In this document: in pieces, positions 24,480 through 32,634 of the stretch
How the letters are laid out: each line of letters begins with the position of its first letter
How positions within the stretch are numbered: the stretch's first letter is position 1
The notes under the pieces: model-generated
What the model saw: only the letters and a program-made list of their open reading frames with translations
What the model was told of the DNA's origin: nothing
Database searches by the model: none
Position numbers and translations under genes: made by a program
Assembly (NCBI GenBank): GCA_002327725.1
Contig: DCXP01000030.1
Span: 1 to 32,655, forward strand
DNA length: 32,655 nucleotides
Direction of reading: 5' to 3'
Source: Proteobacteria bacterium UBA2133
Lineage (GTDB): Bacteria; Pseudomonadota; Gammaproteobacteria; Arenicellales; UBA868

Positions 24480-24485
24480 ATTATA
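24480..24485 (-). promoter_or_regulatory. Possible -10 box of the tsaD promoter
   Basis: A perfect TATAAT reads on the minus strand 65 nt upstream of the tsaD start. No acceptable -35 is present at 16-18 nt spacing, and no TG extension, so this is tentative. Confidence 0.33.
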
Positions 24486-24581
24486 TGATTACCGAGGTCT
24501 CGGTCCGATCTGTGGCGGCTCGAGCAAGGCATCGCCCCCCAGGAGCTGCTCAAAAAGGAAGACATTGCAAGAGCCCTGGCG

Positions 24582-24610
24582 TGTACTTTCCCGCTTGATC
24601 CAAGTAGAAT
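24582..24610 (+). promoter_or_regulatory. Predicted promoter of rpsU
   Basis: -10 TAGAAT (24605-24610) has a weak -35 TGTACT (24582-24587) at 17 nt. A TTGATC closer in (24595-24600) is too near to serve. It would drive rpsU and perhaps yqeY with a leader near 27 nt. Confidence 0.45.
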
Positions 24611-24643
24611 ACGCGCCCTTTTCGATTGCCCGGAGACAAGCCT

Positions 24644-24859
24644 ATGCCATCAGTCAAAGTTCGGCCGGATGAACCGTTTGATGTCGTCCTGCGCCGATTT
24701 CGCCGCGCCTGTGAGAAAGCGGGAGTTTTCACAGAATCGCGTAGCCGTGAGTACTACGAAAAGCCGACCACCGTCCGAAAACGCGCCGGGGCTGCTGCTG
24801 AAAAACGCGAAAAGAAACGACTGGCCCGCCAGAATCCTTCCAGGATGCGCGCCCACTAA
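24644..24859 (+). CDS. rpsU: 30S ribosomal protein bS21
   Basis: This 71-residue basic ribosomal protein of the small subunit assists initiation on natural mRNAs. The start at ATG 24644 (MPSVKVRPDEPFDVVLRRFR) has GGAGA 7 nt upstream and matches family N-termini; a short in-frame extension to 24626 is not needed. It shows ACEKAGV and REYYEKPTTVRKR as in E. coli S21. It is the first gene of the macromolecular-synthesis cluster, 42 nt before yqeY. Confidence 0.97.
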   Translation: MPSVKVRPDEPFDVVLRRFRRACEKAGVFTESRSREYYEKPTTVRKRAGAAAEKREKKRLARQNPSRMRAH

Positions 24860-24901
24860 GGGCTTGAATTCCCCTGCCCGCCACGATTTCGTGGCCCCCA
24901 T

Positions 24902-25351
24902 ATGACCACACTCAAAGAACGCATCACTGCCGAGATGAAAGACGCCATGCGGGCCAAAGAGGCCGTGCGCCTTGACGCTATCCGGCTGCTGCGTGCGGCC
25001 ATCCAACGCCGTGAGGTCGACGAGCGTACTGAACTTGGTGAAGAAGAAGTGCTGGCTGTGGTTCAGAAAATGATCAAACAGGGGCGTGATGCGATCGAAC
25101 AGTTCGAAAAAGGCGGCCGGGACGATCTCGTGCAAAAAGAAGCCGCTACGCTCGCGGTGCTCGAAACCTACCTGCCTGAGCAACTCGATGATGACAAACT
25201 TGCTGCACTGATCGATCAGGCATTGACCGAGACCGATGCGCAGAGTATTCGCGATATGGGCAAGGTCATGGGCTGGCTCAAGCCGCGTGTTCAGGGTCGG
25301 GCCGACATGGGCGCCGTCAGCATCTCAATAAAACAGAAACTCCCCGTCTGA
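24902..25351 (+). CDS. GatB/YqeY-domain protein
   Basis: This 149-residue YqeY-type protein (MTTLKERITAEMKDAMRAKE, then RLDAIRLLRAAIQRREVDER, and a C-terminal IRDMGKVMGWLKPRVQGRAD) matches the tRNA-binding tail domain of the GatB amidotransferase subunit. Free-standing versions sit between rpsU and dnaG in many proteobacteria and have no established function. No gatA or gatC is in the window. The gene follows rpsU closely and is probably on the same transcript. Confidence 0.92.
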   Translation: MTTLKERITAEMKDAMRAKEAVRLDAIRLLRAAIQRREVDERTELGEEEVLAVVQKMIKQGRDAIEQFEKGGRDDLVQKEAATLAVLETYLPEQLDDDKLAALIDQALTETDAQSIRDMGKVMGWLKPRVQGRADMGAVSISIKQKLPV

Positions 25352-25359
25352 GTTTGTAC

Positions 25360-25378
25360 CCTGCCGAAGGCCGGCAGG
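25360..25378. terminator. Hairpin between convergent yqeY and heme A synthase genes
   Basis: Perfect 7-bp arms CCTGCCG and CGGCAGG enclose AAGGC. It lies 8 nt after the yqeY stop and 1 nt from the facing ctaA stop, so it may end transcripts from both sides. Neither flank has a T-run, so an intrinsic terminator is not certain. Confidence 0.45.
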
Positions 25379-25379
25379 T

Positions 25380-26408
25380 TCAGGTCTTTCGAAATCTGAA
25401 TACCACGTAGAGCGTCACGCTCAACAACAGCAATGCCACCGCCTGGTGTACCGCGGCCAACGCGACGGGCACGTACCACAGCAGCGTGCTGATCCCAAGA
25501 ACAACCTGAAGCGTCATCACCCCGGCCAGAGTGATGACAGGTCGGCGAAACCCCGCCAGCGCCTTGTTCCTCACCGCCTGAAACACAAACACCAGCACCA
25601 GCGTAAAGGTCGTGATCGCGAGCAGCCGGTGATTGAACTGGACGCTGGGAATGTTCTCAAAGAGATTGCGCCACATCGGCTCGAGTGCGAGATAGCCCGG
25701 CGGGATCCACTGTCCTGCCATCAGCGGGAAGGTATTAAAGGCATGGCCGGCCTTGAGTCCTGCCACGAATCCGCCTGAAAGCACCGTCACAAAGGTCAAA
25801 AGACCGAGTCCAACCGTTGCCCGGTGCAGCCCACGGGACACCGGCACCGCCGGCTTGCGCTCAAGCAGCATGAATATCACCCACAGCATGTATAGATAAA
25901 TCAGGATTGCGAGCCCCAGATGAGCGGTCAGCCGGTACTGACTGACATGCGGCAGATCCACGAGGCCGCTTTTCACCATGTACCACCCCAGAAGACCCTG
26001 CATTGCCCCCAGAATAAACATCACGATGAGATGCGGTATCAGTGAACGAGACAGGCGTCTTCTCAGCCACAGCCAGAAAAGCCCGATGGCAAACACCAGT
26101 CCGATCGCCCGGCCGAGCATCCGGTGGGCATACTCAAAATAGAAGATTGTCTTGAATTCATCCAGAGACATCCCGGCGTTGATCTTCTGGTATTCCGGAA
26201 ACTGCCGGTAATGATCAAATTCTGCCTGCCAGGTCGCCTGATTGAGCGGGGGCAGTACTCCCGAAACCGGCTCCCAGCGCACCATCGACAGGCCTGAATC
26301 GGTAAGCCGGGTGACGCCACCGAGCACCACCATGCAGAACACCAGCAGGCAGCACAGTCCCAGCCACCCCGCGACAGCTGAACGAGCGGATAGATCAGGA
26401 TTCGTCAT
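25380..26408 (-). CDS. ctaA: Heme A synthase, COX15/CtaA type 2
   Basis: This inner-membrane enzyme hydroxylates and oxidises heme O to heme A for aa3-type oxidases. The 342-residue protein has eight predicted helices with the paired His ligands: EYAHRMLGR, LTAHLGLA, FNHRLLA and VHQAV. The N-terminal GGVTRLTDSGLSMVRWEPV and the long periplasmic loop with EFDHYRQFPEYQKIN are typical of alphaproteobacterial and mitochondrial COX15 (type 2). No other cytochrome-oxidase assembly gene is adjacent. The gene interrupts the rpsU-yqeY / dnaG-rpoD order on the opposite strand and starts 45 nt from the dnaG start. Confidence 0.93.
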   Translation of the reverse strand: MTNPDLSARSAVAGWLGLCCLLVFCMVVLGGVTRLTDSGLSMVRWEPVSGVLPPLNQATWQAEFDHYRQFPEYQKINAGMSLDEFKTIFYFEYAHRMLGRAIGLVFAIGLFWLWLRRRLSRSLIPHLIVMFILGAMQGLLGWYMVKSGLVDLPHVSQYRLTAHLGLAILIYLYMLWVIFMLLERKPAVPVSRGLHRATVGLGLLTFVTVLSGGFVAGLKAGHAFNTFPLMAGQWIPPGYLALEPMWRNLFENIPSVQFNHRLLAITTFTLVLVFVFQAVRNKALAGFRRPVITLAGVMTLQVVLGISTLLWYVPVALAAVHQAVALLLLSVTLYVVFRFRKT

Positions 26409-26453
26409 AAAGCGGATGCTAATATCTCAGTGATCAATCAGGTGTGAAAGACG

Positions 26454-28217
26454 ATGAGTGGCAGAATTCCCAGGGAGTTTATCGACGAACTGCTCGCCCG
26501 TACCGACATCGTCGAACTCATCGATGCGCGGGTCCCCCTGACCAAGGCCGGTCGGGATTTTAAAGCCTGCTGTCCTTTCCATAACGAAAAAACCCCCTCG
26601 TTTACCGTCAGCCAGACCAAGCAGTTTTACCACTGTTTCGGTTGCAGCGCGAACGGCAGCGCCATCGGCTTCCTGATGGAGTTTGAGCATTTGAGCTTCC
26701 GCGAAGCGATCGAGGAACTCGCGCAAAATGTCGGGCTTGAAATCCCGGACACAGGCCCCGCCCGGGCCGAAGATACCCTGACGCCCGCCCTGCTGGATGC
26801 GCTCGCCGATGCAAACCGTTTTTTCAAGGAACAGCTGCGTAGCCATGAAATGTCTGCCGAGGCGGTTGCATACCTTAAAGAACGGGGACTTTCTGGAGAG
26901 GTCGCTGCGCTTTTTGAGCTCGGGCTCGCGCCTGCCGGATGGGATACGCTTTCACAAACCGCGCAAGGCGACAGCAAAATGCTCGACCTGATGGCCAAAG
27001 CCGGGCTGGTCGCGCGCAAGGATTCCGGGCGTTTTTATGACCGCTTCCGGTCACGGGTCATCTTTCCCATTCACGACTACAAGGGCCGCGTGGTTGCCTT
27101 CGGCGGGCGCATACTGGGCGACGGCGAACCGAAATACCTGAACTCGCCGGAAACTCCGGTTTTCCAGAAAGGCTCGGAGCTTTACAACCTGCACCGTGCG
27201 CGCTCAAACATTGCCCAGCAGGGTCATTCGGTGGTGGTGGAGGGCTATATGGATGTCGTTGCGCTGGCACAGCACGGGATCGAGCATGCCGTCGCGACGC
27301 TTGGTACGGCGACAACCCCCCGACATCTGGAAAGACTGTTCCGTCTCGCGCCGTCAATCATTTTCTGCTTCGACGGAGACCGAGCGGGCCGGGCTGCCGC
27401 ATGGCGGGCACTCGAGACCGCCCTGCCCGAACTCGGCGGCGGTCGGCAGATCAGCTTTCTTTTCTTACCTGACGGCGATGATCCGGATTCCCTGATCCGC
27501 CGCGAAGGCGGCCCGGCATTTTCAGCACTTGTGACCAAAGCCACTTCGTTGCCGGACTTTCTTTTCAAGAAACTATCGGCGGAGACCGATCTTGGCCGCA
27601 TCGACGGGCGGGCGCGGCTTGTTGAACTCGCCAAACCGCTTCTGGCAAAGATTCCTGAGGGACCGCTTCGAGAACTCATGCACCAGCGCCTGCGTGAGGA
27701 GACCGGTGTGCAATCAACCGAGCAAGCCCGTACACCTCAGGGGCACCAACCTCCCTCACGCAGACAGACATCGACGCAAAGACTGAGCCCGATGGCAACC
27801 GCCATCAGCCTGCTGCTTCAGCAGCCGGGCCTCGCTGCGAGATATGCACTTCCGGAAAATCTGGATGAAGAGGCGGATGAACCCGGCCTTAAGTTGCTGA
27901 AAAATCTGCACAAGATTGCCGGTGAGGAGCCAAGCCTCACCACCGGAGCACTCCTTGAACGATTTCGGGACACGGAAGATTCAATTGCCCTTGAAAAACT
28001 GGCCGGTAAGGACCATCTTCTGGAAGAGCACGATTTTTCGCCGTTTTTCTCCGAAACATTGCTGACCCTGCAGGAACAGGCGCTAGGCAAATCGATCGAC
28101 AAACTCGTCGCTCGTGCCGCCAAGGAAGACCTGGACGAGTCGAGCAAAGGACGGCTTGCCGCTTTGTATCTGGAGCGTCAATCGCTCCGTCAGCGGCGCG
28201 AAGAAGGCGGAAAGTAG
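26454..28217 (+). CDS. dnaG: DNA primase
   Basis: DnaG makes RNA primers for replication. The 587-residue product has the N-terminal CHC2 zinc domain (C40, H43, C61, C64), the catalytic TOPRIM core (VVVEGYMDVVALAQHGI; IIFCFDGDRAGRAAAWRAL), and a C-terminal helicase-binding domain (after about residue 430, beyond a Gln/Arg/Ser-rich linker). Length is close to E. coli's 581. ATG 26454 is preceded by AGGTG. Its promoter must lie in the 45-nt gap to the divergent ctaA, inside ctaA, or upstream. Confidence 0.97.
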   Translation: MSGRIPREFIDELLARTDIVELIDARVPLTKAGRDFKACCPFHNEKTPSFTVSQTKQFYHCFGCSANGSAIGFLMEFEHLSFREAIEELAQNVGLEIPDTGPARAEDTLTPALLDALADANRFFKEQLRSHEMSAEAVAYLKERGLSGEVAALFELGLAPAGWDTLSQTAQGDSKMLDLMAKAGLVARKDSGRFYDRFRSRVIFPIHDYKGRVVAFGGRILGDGEPKYLNSPETPVFQKGSELYNLHRARSNIAQQGHSVVVEGYMDVVALAQHGIEHAVATLGTATTPRHLERLFRLAPSIIFCFDGDRAGRAAAWRALETALPELGGGRQISFLFLPDGDDPDSLIRREGGPAFSALVTKATSLPDFLFKKLSAETDLGRIDGRARLVELAKPLLAKIPEGPLRELMHQRLREETGVQSTEQARTPQGHQPPSRRQTSTQRLSPMATAISLLLQQPGLAARYALPENLDEEADEPGLKLLKNLHKIAGEEPSLTTGALLERFRDTEDSIALEKLAGKDHLLEEHDFSPFFSETLLTLQEQALGKSIDKLVARAAKEDLDESSKGRLAALYLERQSLRQRREEGGK

Positions 28218-28237
28218 CGGCTGAAAAGCTCGCCGCA

Positions 28238-28246
28238 TGTTATAAT
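28238..28246 (+). promoter_or_regulatory. Extended -10 promoter in front of rpoD
   Basis: TGTTATAAT (a TG-n-TATAAT extended -10) lies in the 72-nt dnaG-rpoD gap, with no recognisable -35. Transcription would start near 28253, giving a leader of about 37 nt. This would let rpoD be expressed separately from dnaG. Confidence 0.55.
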
Positions 28247-28289
28247 TGATAGGTTTTTACCCGCTTTCTTTCGATTCCCAGGGGGGCCT

Positions 28290-30098
28290 GTGTCTGTCGA
28301 TACCCAAAGCCAGCAATCCGAACTCAAACAGCTGATCATCAAGGGAAAGGAACAAGGCTTCCTGACCTACCGGGAGATTAACGACCACCTCCCGGAAGAC
28401 ATGAACGACACGGATCAGATCGAGACCGTGGTCAACATGATCAATGATCTCGGCATCGAGGTCTACGACGCCGCACCCGACGCCGACACGCTGCTGCTGA
28501 AAACCGCCAACAGCGACGACGAAGAGGTCGTAGAAGAAGCGGAAGCCGTACTCACAACAGCGGTCGAGAGCGAGTTTGGCAGAACCACCGACCCGGTCCG
28601 CATGTACATGCGCGAAATGGGAACCGTGGAACTGCTGACCCGGCAGGATGAGATTCGTCTTGCGAAACGGATTGAAGACGGCATCCGCCAGAGCGTAAAC
28701 GCGATTGCCACTGCACCGGTCATTATTTCAGAACTGGTCCGCCTGGCCGATAACGTCGAAGCCGGCAAGATGAAACTGACTGAACTGCTGGTGGGCTTTA
28801 TTGATCCGAACGAGGTTGAAGTAGAGATTCCTGTACCGGTGGTGCCGAATTCCAGGGACAATGACGATGACGACAACGCAGGGCCTCAAGGCCCGGACCC
28901 TGTCGAGGCCAAGGAACGCTTTGACCGTATTCGCAAGGGGCTGAAAAGTCTGGAGCGTTGCCGGTCCCGCTACGGTATCGGCGCACCGCAAATGGAAAAA
29001 CATCAGGCCAAACTGACGGCAGAGTTGATGGAAATCCGCCTCGTGCCCCGCCAGATCGATTATCTCTCCCACGTGATGCGCGAGATTGTCGACGAGGTGC
29101 GCAGGCTCGAGAAAGACATCATCAAAATCTGTGTCCAGAAAGCCCGGGTCACCCGCAAGACCTTCATTTCCAAGTTTGTCGGGCGTGAATCCGAACTCTT
29201 CTGGATCCGCAGCATGATGCGCGGCAAAGAGGGCGACAAGACGATCCTGAAAGCGCACGCGGAGGAACTCGAAAACCTGCGCGACAAACTCGAGAATCTT
29301 GAGAACATTACCGGGCTTCGCATTCGCCAGATCAAGGATGTCAGCAAGCGGATGAATATCGGCGAAGCCAAGGCCCGCCGCGCCAAAAAAGAGATGATCG
29401 AGGCAAACCTGCGTCTCGTGATCTCGATTGCCAAAAAGTACACCAACCGCGGGCTGCAGTTCCTGGACCTGATCCAGGAAGGCAATATCGGGCTGATGAA
29501 AGCGGTAGACAAGTTTGAGTACCGCCGCGGTTACAAGTTCTCAACCTACGCCACGTGGTGGATTCGCCAGGCAATCACCCGATCTATTGCGGACCAGGCG
29601 CGTACCATCCGTATCCCGGTCCACATGATTGAGACCATCAACAAGCTCAACCGTGTGTCACGCCAGATTCTCCAGGAAAAAGGCCGCGAGGCGCTTCCGG
29701 AAGAACTGGCCGAGCGCATGGACATGCCGGAGAACAAGATTCTCAAGGTGCTGAAGATCGCCAAAGAGCCGATCTCCATGGAAACGCCGATTGGCGATGA
29801 TGAAGATTCTCATCTTGGAGACTTCATTGAGGACAAGAACATCCTGGCACCCGAAGACGCGGCCCTGACCTCAGGCCTCACCGGCGCCACGGAGTCGATC
29901 CTCGACAGCCTCACCGAGCGCGAGTCCAAGGTCATCCGGATGCGCTTTGGTATCGGCCTCAACACCGACCACACCCTGGAAGAAGTCGGCAAGCAGTTTG
30001 ATGTCACCCGGGAGCGTATCCGTCAGATCGAGGCCAAAGCCCTGCGTAAGATGCGGCACCCCACGCGCTCGGAAAAGCTGCGAAGTTACCTCGACTGA
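28290..30098 (+). CDS. rpoD: RNA polymerase sigma-70 factor RpoD
   Basis: This is the primary sigma factor. The 602-residue protein has region 1.1 (KGKEQGFLTYREINDHLPED), 1.2 (VRMYMREMGTVELLTRQDEI), an acidic non-conserved insert near 185-200 (DNDDDDNAGPQ), region 2 (LVISIAKKYTNRGLQFLDLI; YATWWIRQAITRSIADQ), region 3 and region 4 (TLEEVGKQFDVTRERIRQIE). The start is GTG at 28290 with a G-rich AGGGGGG site 5 nt upstream. An extended -10 promoter precedes it and a strong terminator follows. Confidence 0.98.
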   Translation: MSVDTQSQQSELKQLIIKGKEQGFLTYREINDHLPEDMNDTDQIETVVNMINDLGIEVYDAAPDADTLLLKTANSDDEEVVEEAEAVLTTAVESEFGRTTDPVRMYMREMGTVELLTRQDEIRLAKRIEDGIRQSVNAIATAPVIISELVRLADNVEAGKMKLTELLVGFIDPNEVEVEIPVPVVPNSRDNDDDDNAGPQGPDPVEAKERFDRIRKGLKSLERCRSRYGIGAPQMEKHQAKLTAELMEIRLVPRQIDYLSHVMREIVDEVRRLEKDIIKICVQKARVTRKTFISKFVGRESELFWIRSMMRGKEGDKTILKAHAEELENLRDKLENLENITGLRIRQIKDVSKRMNIGEAKARRAKKEMIEANLRLVISIAKKYTNRGLQFLDLIQEGNIGLMKAVDKFEYRRGYKFSTYATWWIRQAITRSIADQARTIRIPVHMIETINKLNRVSRQILQEKGREALPEELAERMDMPENKILKVLKIAKEPISMETPIGDDEDSHLGDFIEDKNILAPEDAALTSGLTGATESILDSLTERESKVIRMRFGIGLNTDHTLEEVGKQFDVTRERIRQIEAKALRKMRHPTRSEKLRSYLD

Positions 30099-30115
30099 TT
30101 TGCCTGCCTATATTG

Positions 30116-30147
30116 AAATCCCGGGCCTTGGTCCGGGATTTTTTATT
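30116..30147 (+). terminator. Intrinsic terminator of rpoD
   Basis: Perfect 9-bp stem AAATCCCGG / CCGGGATTT around an 8-nt loop, followed by TTTTTTATT. It lies 18 nt after the rpoD stop and is the clearest terminator in the window. Confidence 0.9.
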
Positions 30148-30209
30148 GCACTTTAGTGACAGGCACCACGACCAGATACCCGGCCCAGAAGAAATTCTTC
30201 AGGTGCACG

Positions 30210-30986
30210 CTAGAGCGCGACTTTGTATTCCTGAATCGTGTTTCCGCCATCGACCACGATGAACTGGCCCGTCACGTAACTCGCTTCTTCACTTGCGAGA
30301 AATACCGCCACATGACCGACCTCTTCCGGAGTTCCCGAGCGTCCGACAGGGGTAAATTTACCGGCTGTAATCTCGCCTTCTCCGCTTGATTCTGTGTGAA
30401 TCCAGCCGGGACCCACGCAATTGACGGTGACATTCTTTGATCCCACCTCAATCGCCAGCGAACGGGCCATCCCCAGCATTCCGGCTTTGGCGGTTCCATA
30501 GACCGTGCTGCCGGGAATTCCGGCCACGGGGCCTGTAACCGACGAGATATGGACAATACGCCCATACTCACACTGCATCATTGAAGGCAGTACAGCACGG
30601 GTCATCAAAAATGCGCTGGTCAAACTGATATCGATGCCATAGCGCCATTTTTCGTCGGTCACTTCATGCAAGGGCGCGCTGGGCTCATCCCGGCCTATCT
30701 GCACCATGCCTGCGTTGTTGACCAGAATCTCAATCGGCCCGAGGGCCTTTTCAATCCGCGCATGCAAATTGGCGGCGGCGTCGGCATCGGCCAGGTCCGC
30801 AGGAGAAGCAAAAACCCCACCTCCGGTGCCACCAAGTTCATCGCAGCGCTCATGGATACGATCAGTTGTCGAGGTAATCGCTACCCGGGCACCGGCATCC
30901 CTTAAAAGCCTCGCCGTAGCGAAACCAATTCCATTGGGACTGCCCGCCCCTGTCACCAGGGCAACCCGGTTTGTAACGCCCCCCAT
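30210..30986 (-). CDS. Short-chain dehydrogenase/reductase, FabG-like
   Basis: I choose the ATG at 30986 (258 residues, MGGVTNRVALVTGAG) with AGGAG 6-7 nt upstream; an upstream in-frame extension is unsupported. The protein has the NAD(P) motif TGAGSPNGIGFA, NNAGM, catalytic Ser in HISSVTG, the Tyr-x3-Lys of VYGTAKAG, and the C-terminal GQFIVVDGG. This is a classical SDR close to FabG-type ketoacyl reductases or secondary-alcohol dehydrogenases, but the substrate cannot be predicted. It converges with rpoD and is divergent from the methyltransferase gene. Confidence 0.88.
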   Translation of the reverse strand: MGGVTNRVALVTGAGSPNGIGFATARLLRDAGARVAITSTTDRIHERCDELGGTGGGVFASPADLADADAAANLHARIEKALGPIEILVNNAGMVQIGRDEPSAPLHEVTDEKWRYGIDISLTSAFLMTRAVLPSMMQCEYGRIVHISSVTGPVAGIPGSTVYGTAKAGMLGMARSLAIEVGSKNVTVNCVGPGWIHTESSGEGEITAGKFTPVGRSGTPEEVGHVAVFLASEEASYVTGQFIVVDGGNTIQEYKVAL

Positions 30987-31072
30987 AACACGCTCCTTGT
31001 AAACTGATAAAGCCGCGCACCGTGGACTTTGATCCATGGCAGACCAGCAGCTAAATGTAGGACAATAATGCT

Positions 31073-31117
31073 GCGAATTTATCGCCTCTTATACCACCAA
31101 AGAGACGACGCGAATTT
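31073..31117. repeat. Short direct repeat in divergent promoter region
   Basis: GCGAATTT occurs at 31073-31080 and 31110-31117 in the gap between the SDR and methyltransferase genes. The copies are followed by ATCG and GAATCG. They could be paired regulator sites; two 8-mers alone are weak evidence. Confidence 0.25.
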
Positions 31118-31133
31118 GAATCGGGGGTAAATA

Positions 31134-31904
31134 ATGGAATTCGGCACAGAGATTGGCGCGGTCCAACGCAGGATGGCGCAGACCCAGGAAGGCGTTGGCC
31201 GGCGCAAGGCAACCTTTGAGGCTTTGAATGTTGCTGCCGGACAGCACATACTGGATGTTGGCTGTGGTGGTGGCCACCTCCTGCGAGATCTTGCCCTGTC
31301 TGTAGGAACAGAGGGTCGAATCATGGGGCTAGACCCCAGCGAGCAGCAGATTAAAGCGGCGCAGGAACATTGTCAGGATCTTGATAATGTGACGTTCAGC
31401 CAGGACTCAGCCACCGAACTCTCATTTGAAGACGGCGCATTCGATTCGGTCGCGTCCATCCAGGTGCTTGAGTACATCGCCGACATCGACAGCGCTCTGG
31501 CGGAAATCCGGAGAGTCATCAGACCCGGCGGGCGTCTTGCTGCGGTTTCTGTTCTCTGGGATCACTGGCGCTTTCATGGGCCGGATCCTGAACTTAACGA
31601 CAGGATGCACGAGACATTCAAAGCGCACTGCTTTCACCAGATGCTGCCGCTTGAGATGCCCGAAAAACTCACTCGTCACGGTTTTGTCGGCGCCCACTGC
31701 ACCCCGATGGGCTTTTTGAATAACAGCCTGCACCATAACTCGTTCCCCTACCTCGCTGCGAATGTTTTCACCCACTTTGCCGAGAAACAAGGTATTGCCA
31801 AAGAAGAAGTACAAAGTTGGCGCGAACAACTGGACGAGGCGGAAAGAGATGGGCGTTTCGGCTTCGTCAGCGTACCAGTATTGACCACCGCCATCGCCGC
31901 CTGA
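31134..31904 (+). CDS. Class I SAM-dependent methyltransferase
   Basis: This 256-residue protein has a Methyltransf_11-type Rossmann core: motif I LDVGCGGGHLL (residues 40-50), the acidic residue of GLDPSEQQI, DSATELSFEDGAFDSV, and IRPGGRLAAVSVLW. The N-terminus resembles UbiE- or arsenite-methyltransferase-like proteins, but their diagnostic Cys residues or context are not seen, so the substrate is unknown. ATG 31134 follows GGGGGT. The gene is divergent from the SDR gene and converges with the EamA gene. Confidence 0.85.
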   Translation: MEFGTEIGAVQRRMAQTQEGVGRRKATFEALNVAAGQHILDVGCGGGHLLRDLALSVGTEGRIMGLDPSEQQIKAAQEHCQDLDNVTFSQDSATELSFEDGAFDSVASIQVLEYIADIDSALAEIRRVIRPGGRLAAVSVLWDHWRFHGPDPELNDRMHETFKAHCFHQMLPLEMPEKLTRHGFVGAHCTPMGFLNNSLHHNSFPYLAANVFTHFAEKQGIAKEEVQSWREQLDEAERDGRFGFVSVPVLTTAIAA

Positions 31905-31925
31905 CACTCAAAGAAAATCAACTGC

Positions 31926-31978
31926 GGGTTCGATCAGAACCCACTGACTTCCCACAGCCAATCAGCACAACGTGCTGA
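31926..31978. repeat. Two hairpins between convergent genes
   Basis: Hairpin 1 has arms GGGTTC and GAACCC around GATCA (31926-31942). Hairpin 2 has arms TCAGCAC and GTGCTGA around AAC (31962-31978). They fill most of the 89-nt gap between the methyltransferase and EamA genes. Neither has a T-run, so they may protect or end the two facing transcripts rather than act as textbook terminators. Confidence 0.45.
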
Positions 31979-31993
31979 CCGGAAAGTTTGCTG

Positions 31994-32452
31994 TTATTTT
32001 GTAAAAAGAACCCCTACCCCCAGCACGACGAGAACCACACCCAGCATCTGGCGCCAACCAAAGGGCTCGTTCAGGAATACCACCGAAATAACAAACGCGA
32101 TTACCGCGGTCCCACACACAATGATGGGGATCGCGGTGCTGGCCGGAATGGTCTGGCGCAGCCCTGTACCTGAGAATAGATAAAAGTAGCCAATCTCCGC
32201 AACGCCGATACAAACACCGGAAAGCACTGCCCACTTATAAGATGCAGGTGGAAGCGCAAAACTCTGCCCGCCTCGCATCAGGAGATAAGCAGCAAACATC
32301 AACGAAACAACCAGCGCTGCTGTCTGCAAACTGATCGTCGCCAGAATTGTTGTGGTGACAGTGCCGGCCGCATGACCGCCCGATACCTTAACGGAAAGGT
32401 TGTACCCTGCGTACAGCAGCGTAATCAACAGCAAGAGCATCCATGCACTCAT
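31994..32452 (-). CDS. Half-size EamA/DMT-family transporter
   Basis: This 152-residue protein has about five hydrophobic segments (LLLLITLLYAGYNLSVKV; ALVVSLMFAAYLLM; VLSGVCIGVAEIGYFYLF; PIIVCGTAVIAFVISVVF) ending with the EamA signature NEPFGWRQMLGVVLVVLGV. It is a single EamA repeat, half the usual drug/metabolite transporter, so it would work as a dimer. The substrate is unknown. The ATG at 32452 has AGGAGA about 6 nt upstream. The gene appears complete, not truncated. Confidence 0.85.
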   Translation of the reverse strand: MSAWMLLLLITLLYAGYNLSVKVSGGHAAGTVTTTILATISLQTAALVVSLMFAAYLLMRGGQSFALPPASYKWAVLSGVCIGVAEIGYFYLFSGTGLRQTIPASTAIPIIVCGTAVIAFVISVVFLNEPFGWRQMLGVVLVVLGVGVLFTK

Positions 32453-32594
32453 GCAAATTCTCCTTCAGCAAGCCTCTCGCAAGTTTAACGATTTTTCATC
32501 GTCGCACGGAGACATCGGAAAATTTGAGAAGGCTTCAATCCGGCCGTGCCAGCAACTGATTTTTTAAGCGGCCCTACGAAGGCTAAAGCCAGTT

Positions 32595-32603
32595 TGATAT
32601 AAT
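32595..32603 (+). promoter_or_regulatory. Extended -10 promoter of the tRNA gene
   Basis: TGATATAAT (TG-n-TATAAT) lies 31 nt before the tRNA 5' end, with no good -35. The gap 32453-32594 shows nothing else I can name. Confidence 0.55.
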
Positions 32604-32634
32604 TTCGACCGTTTTCCGCGGAGAAAAACGCATC

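Noticed and set aside
24489..24905. 139-codon open frame with plausible residues (EQGIAPQELLKKEDIARAL) across the rpsU promoter and gene
   Set aside because: It has no usual start codon before 24669 and overlaps rpsU in another frame; probably a shadow of GC-rich coding DNA.
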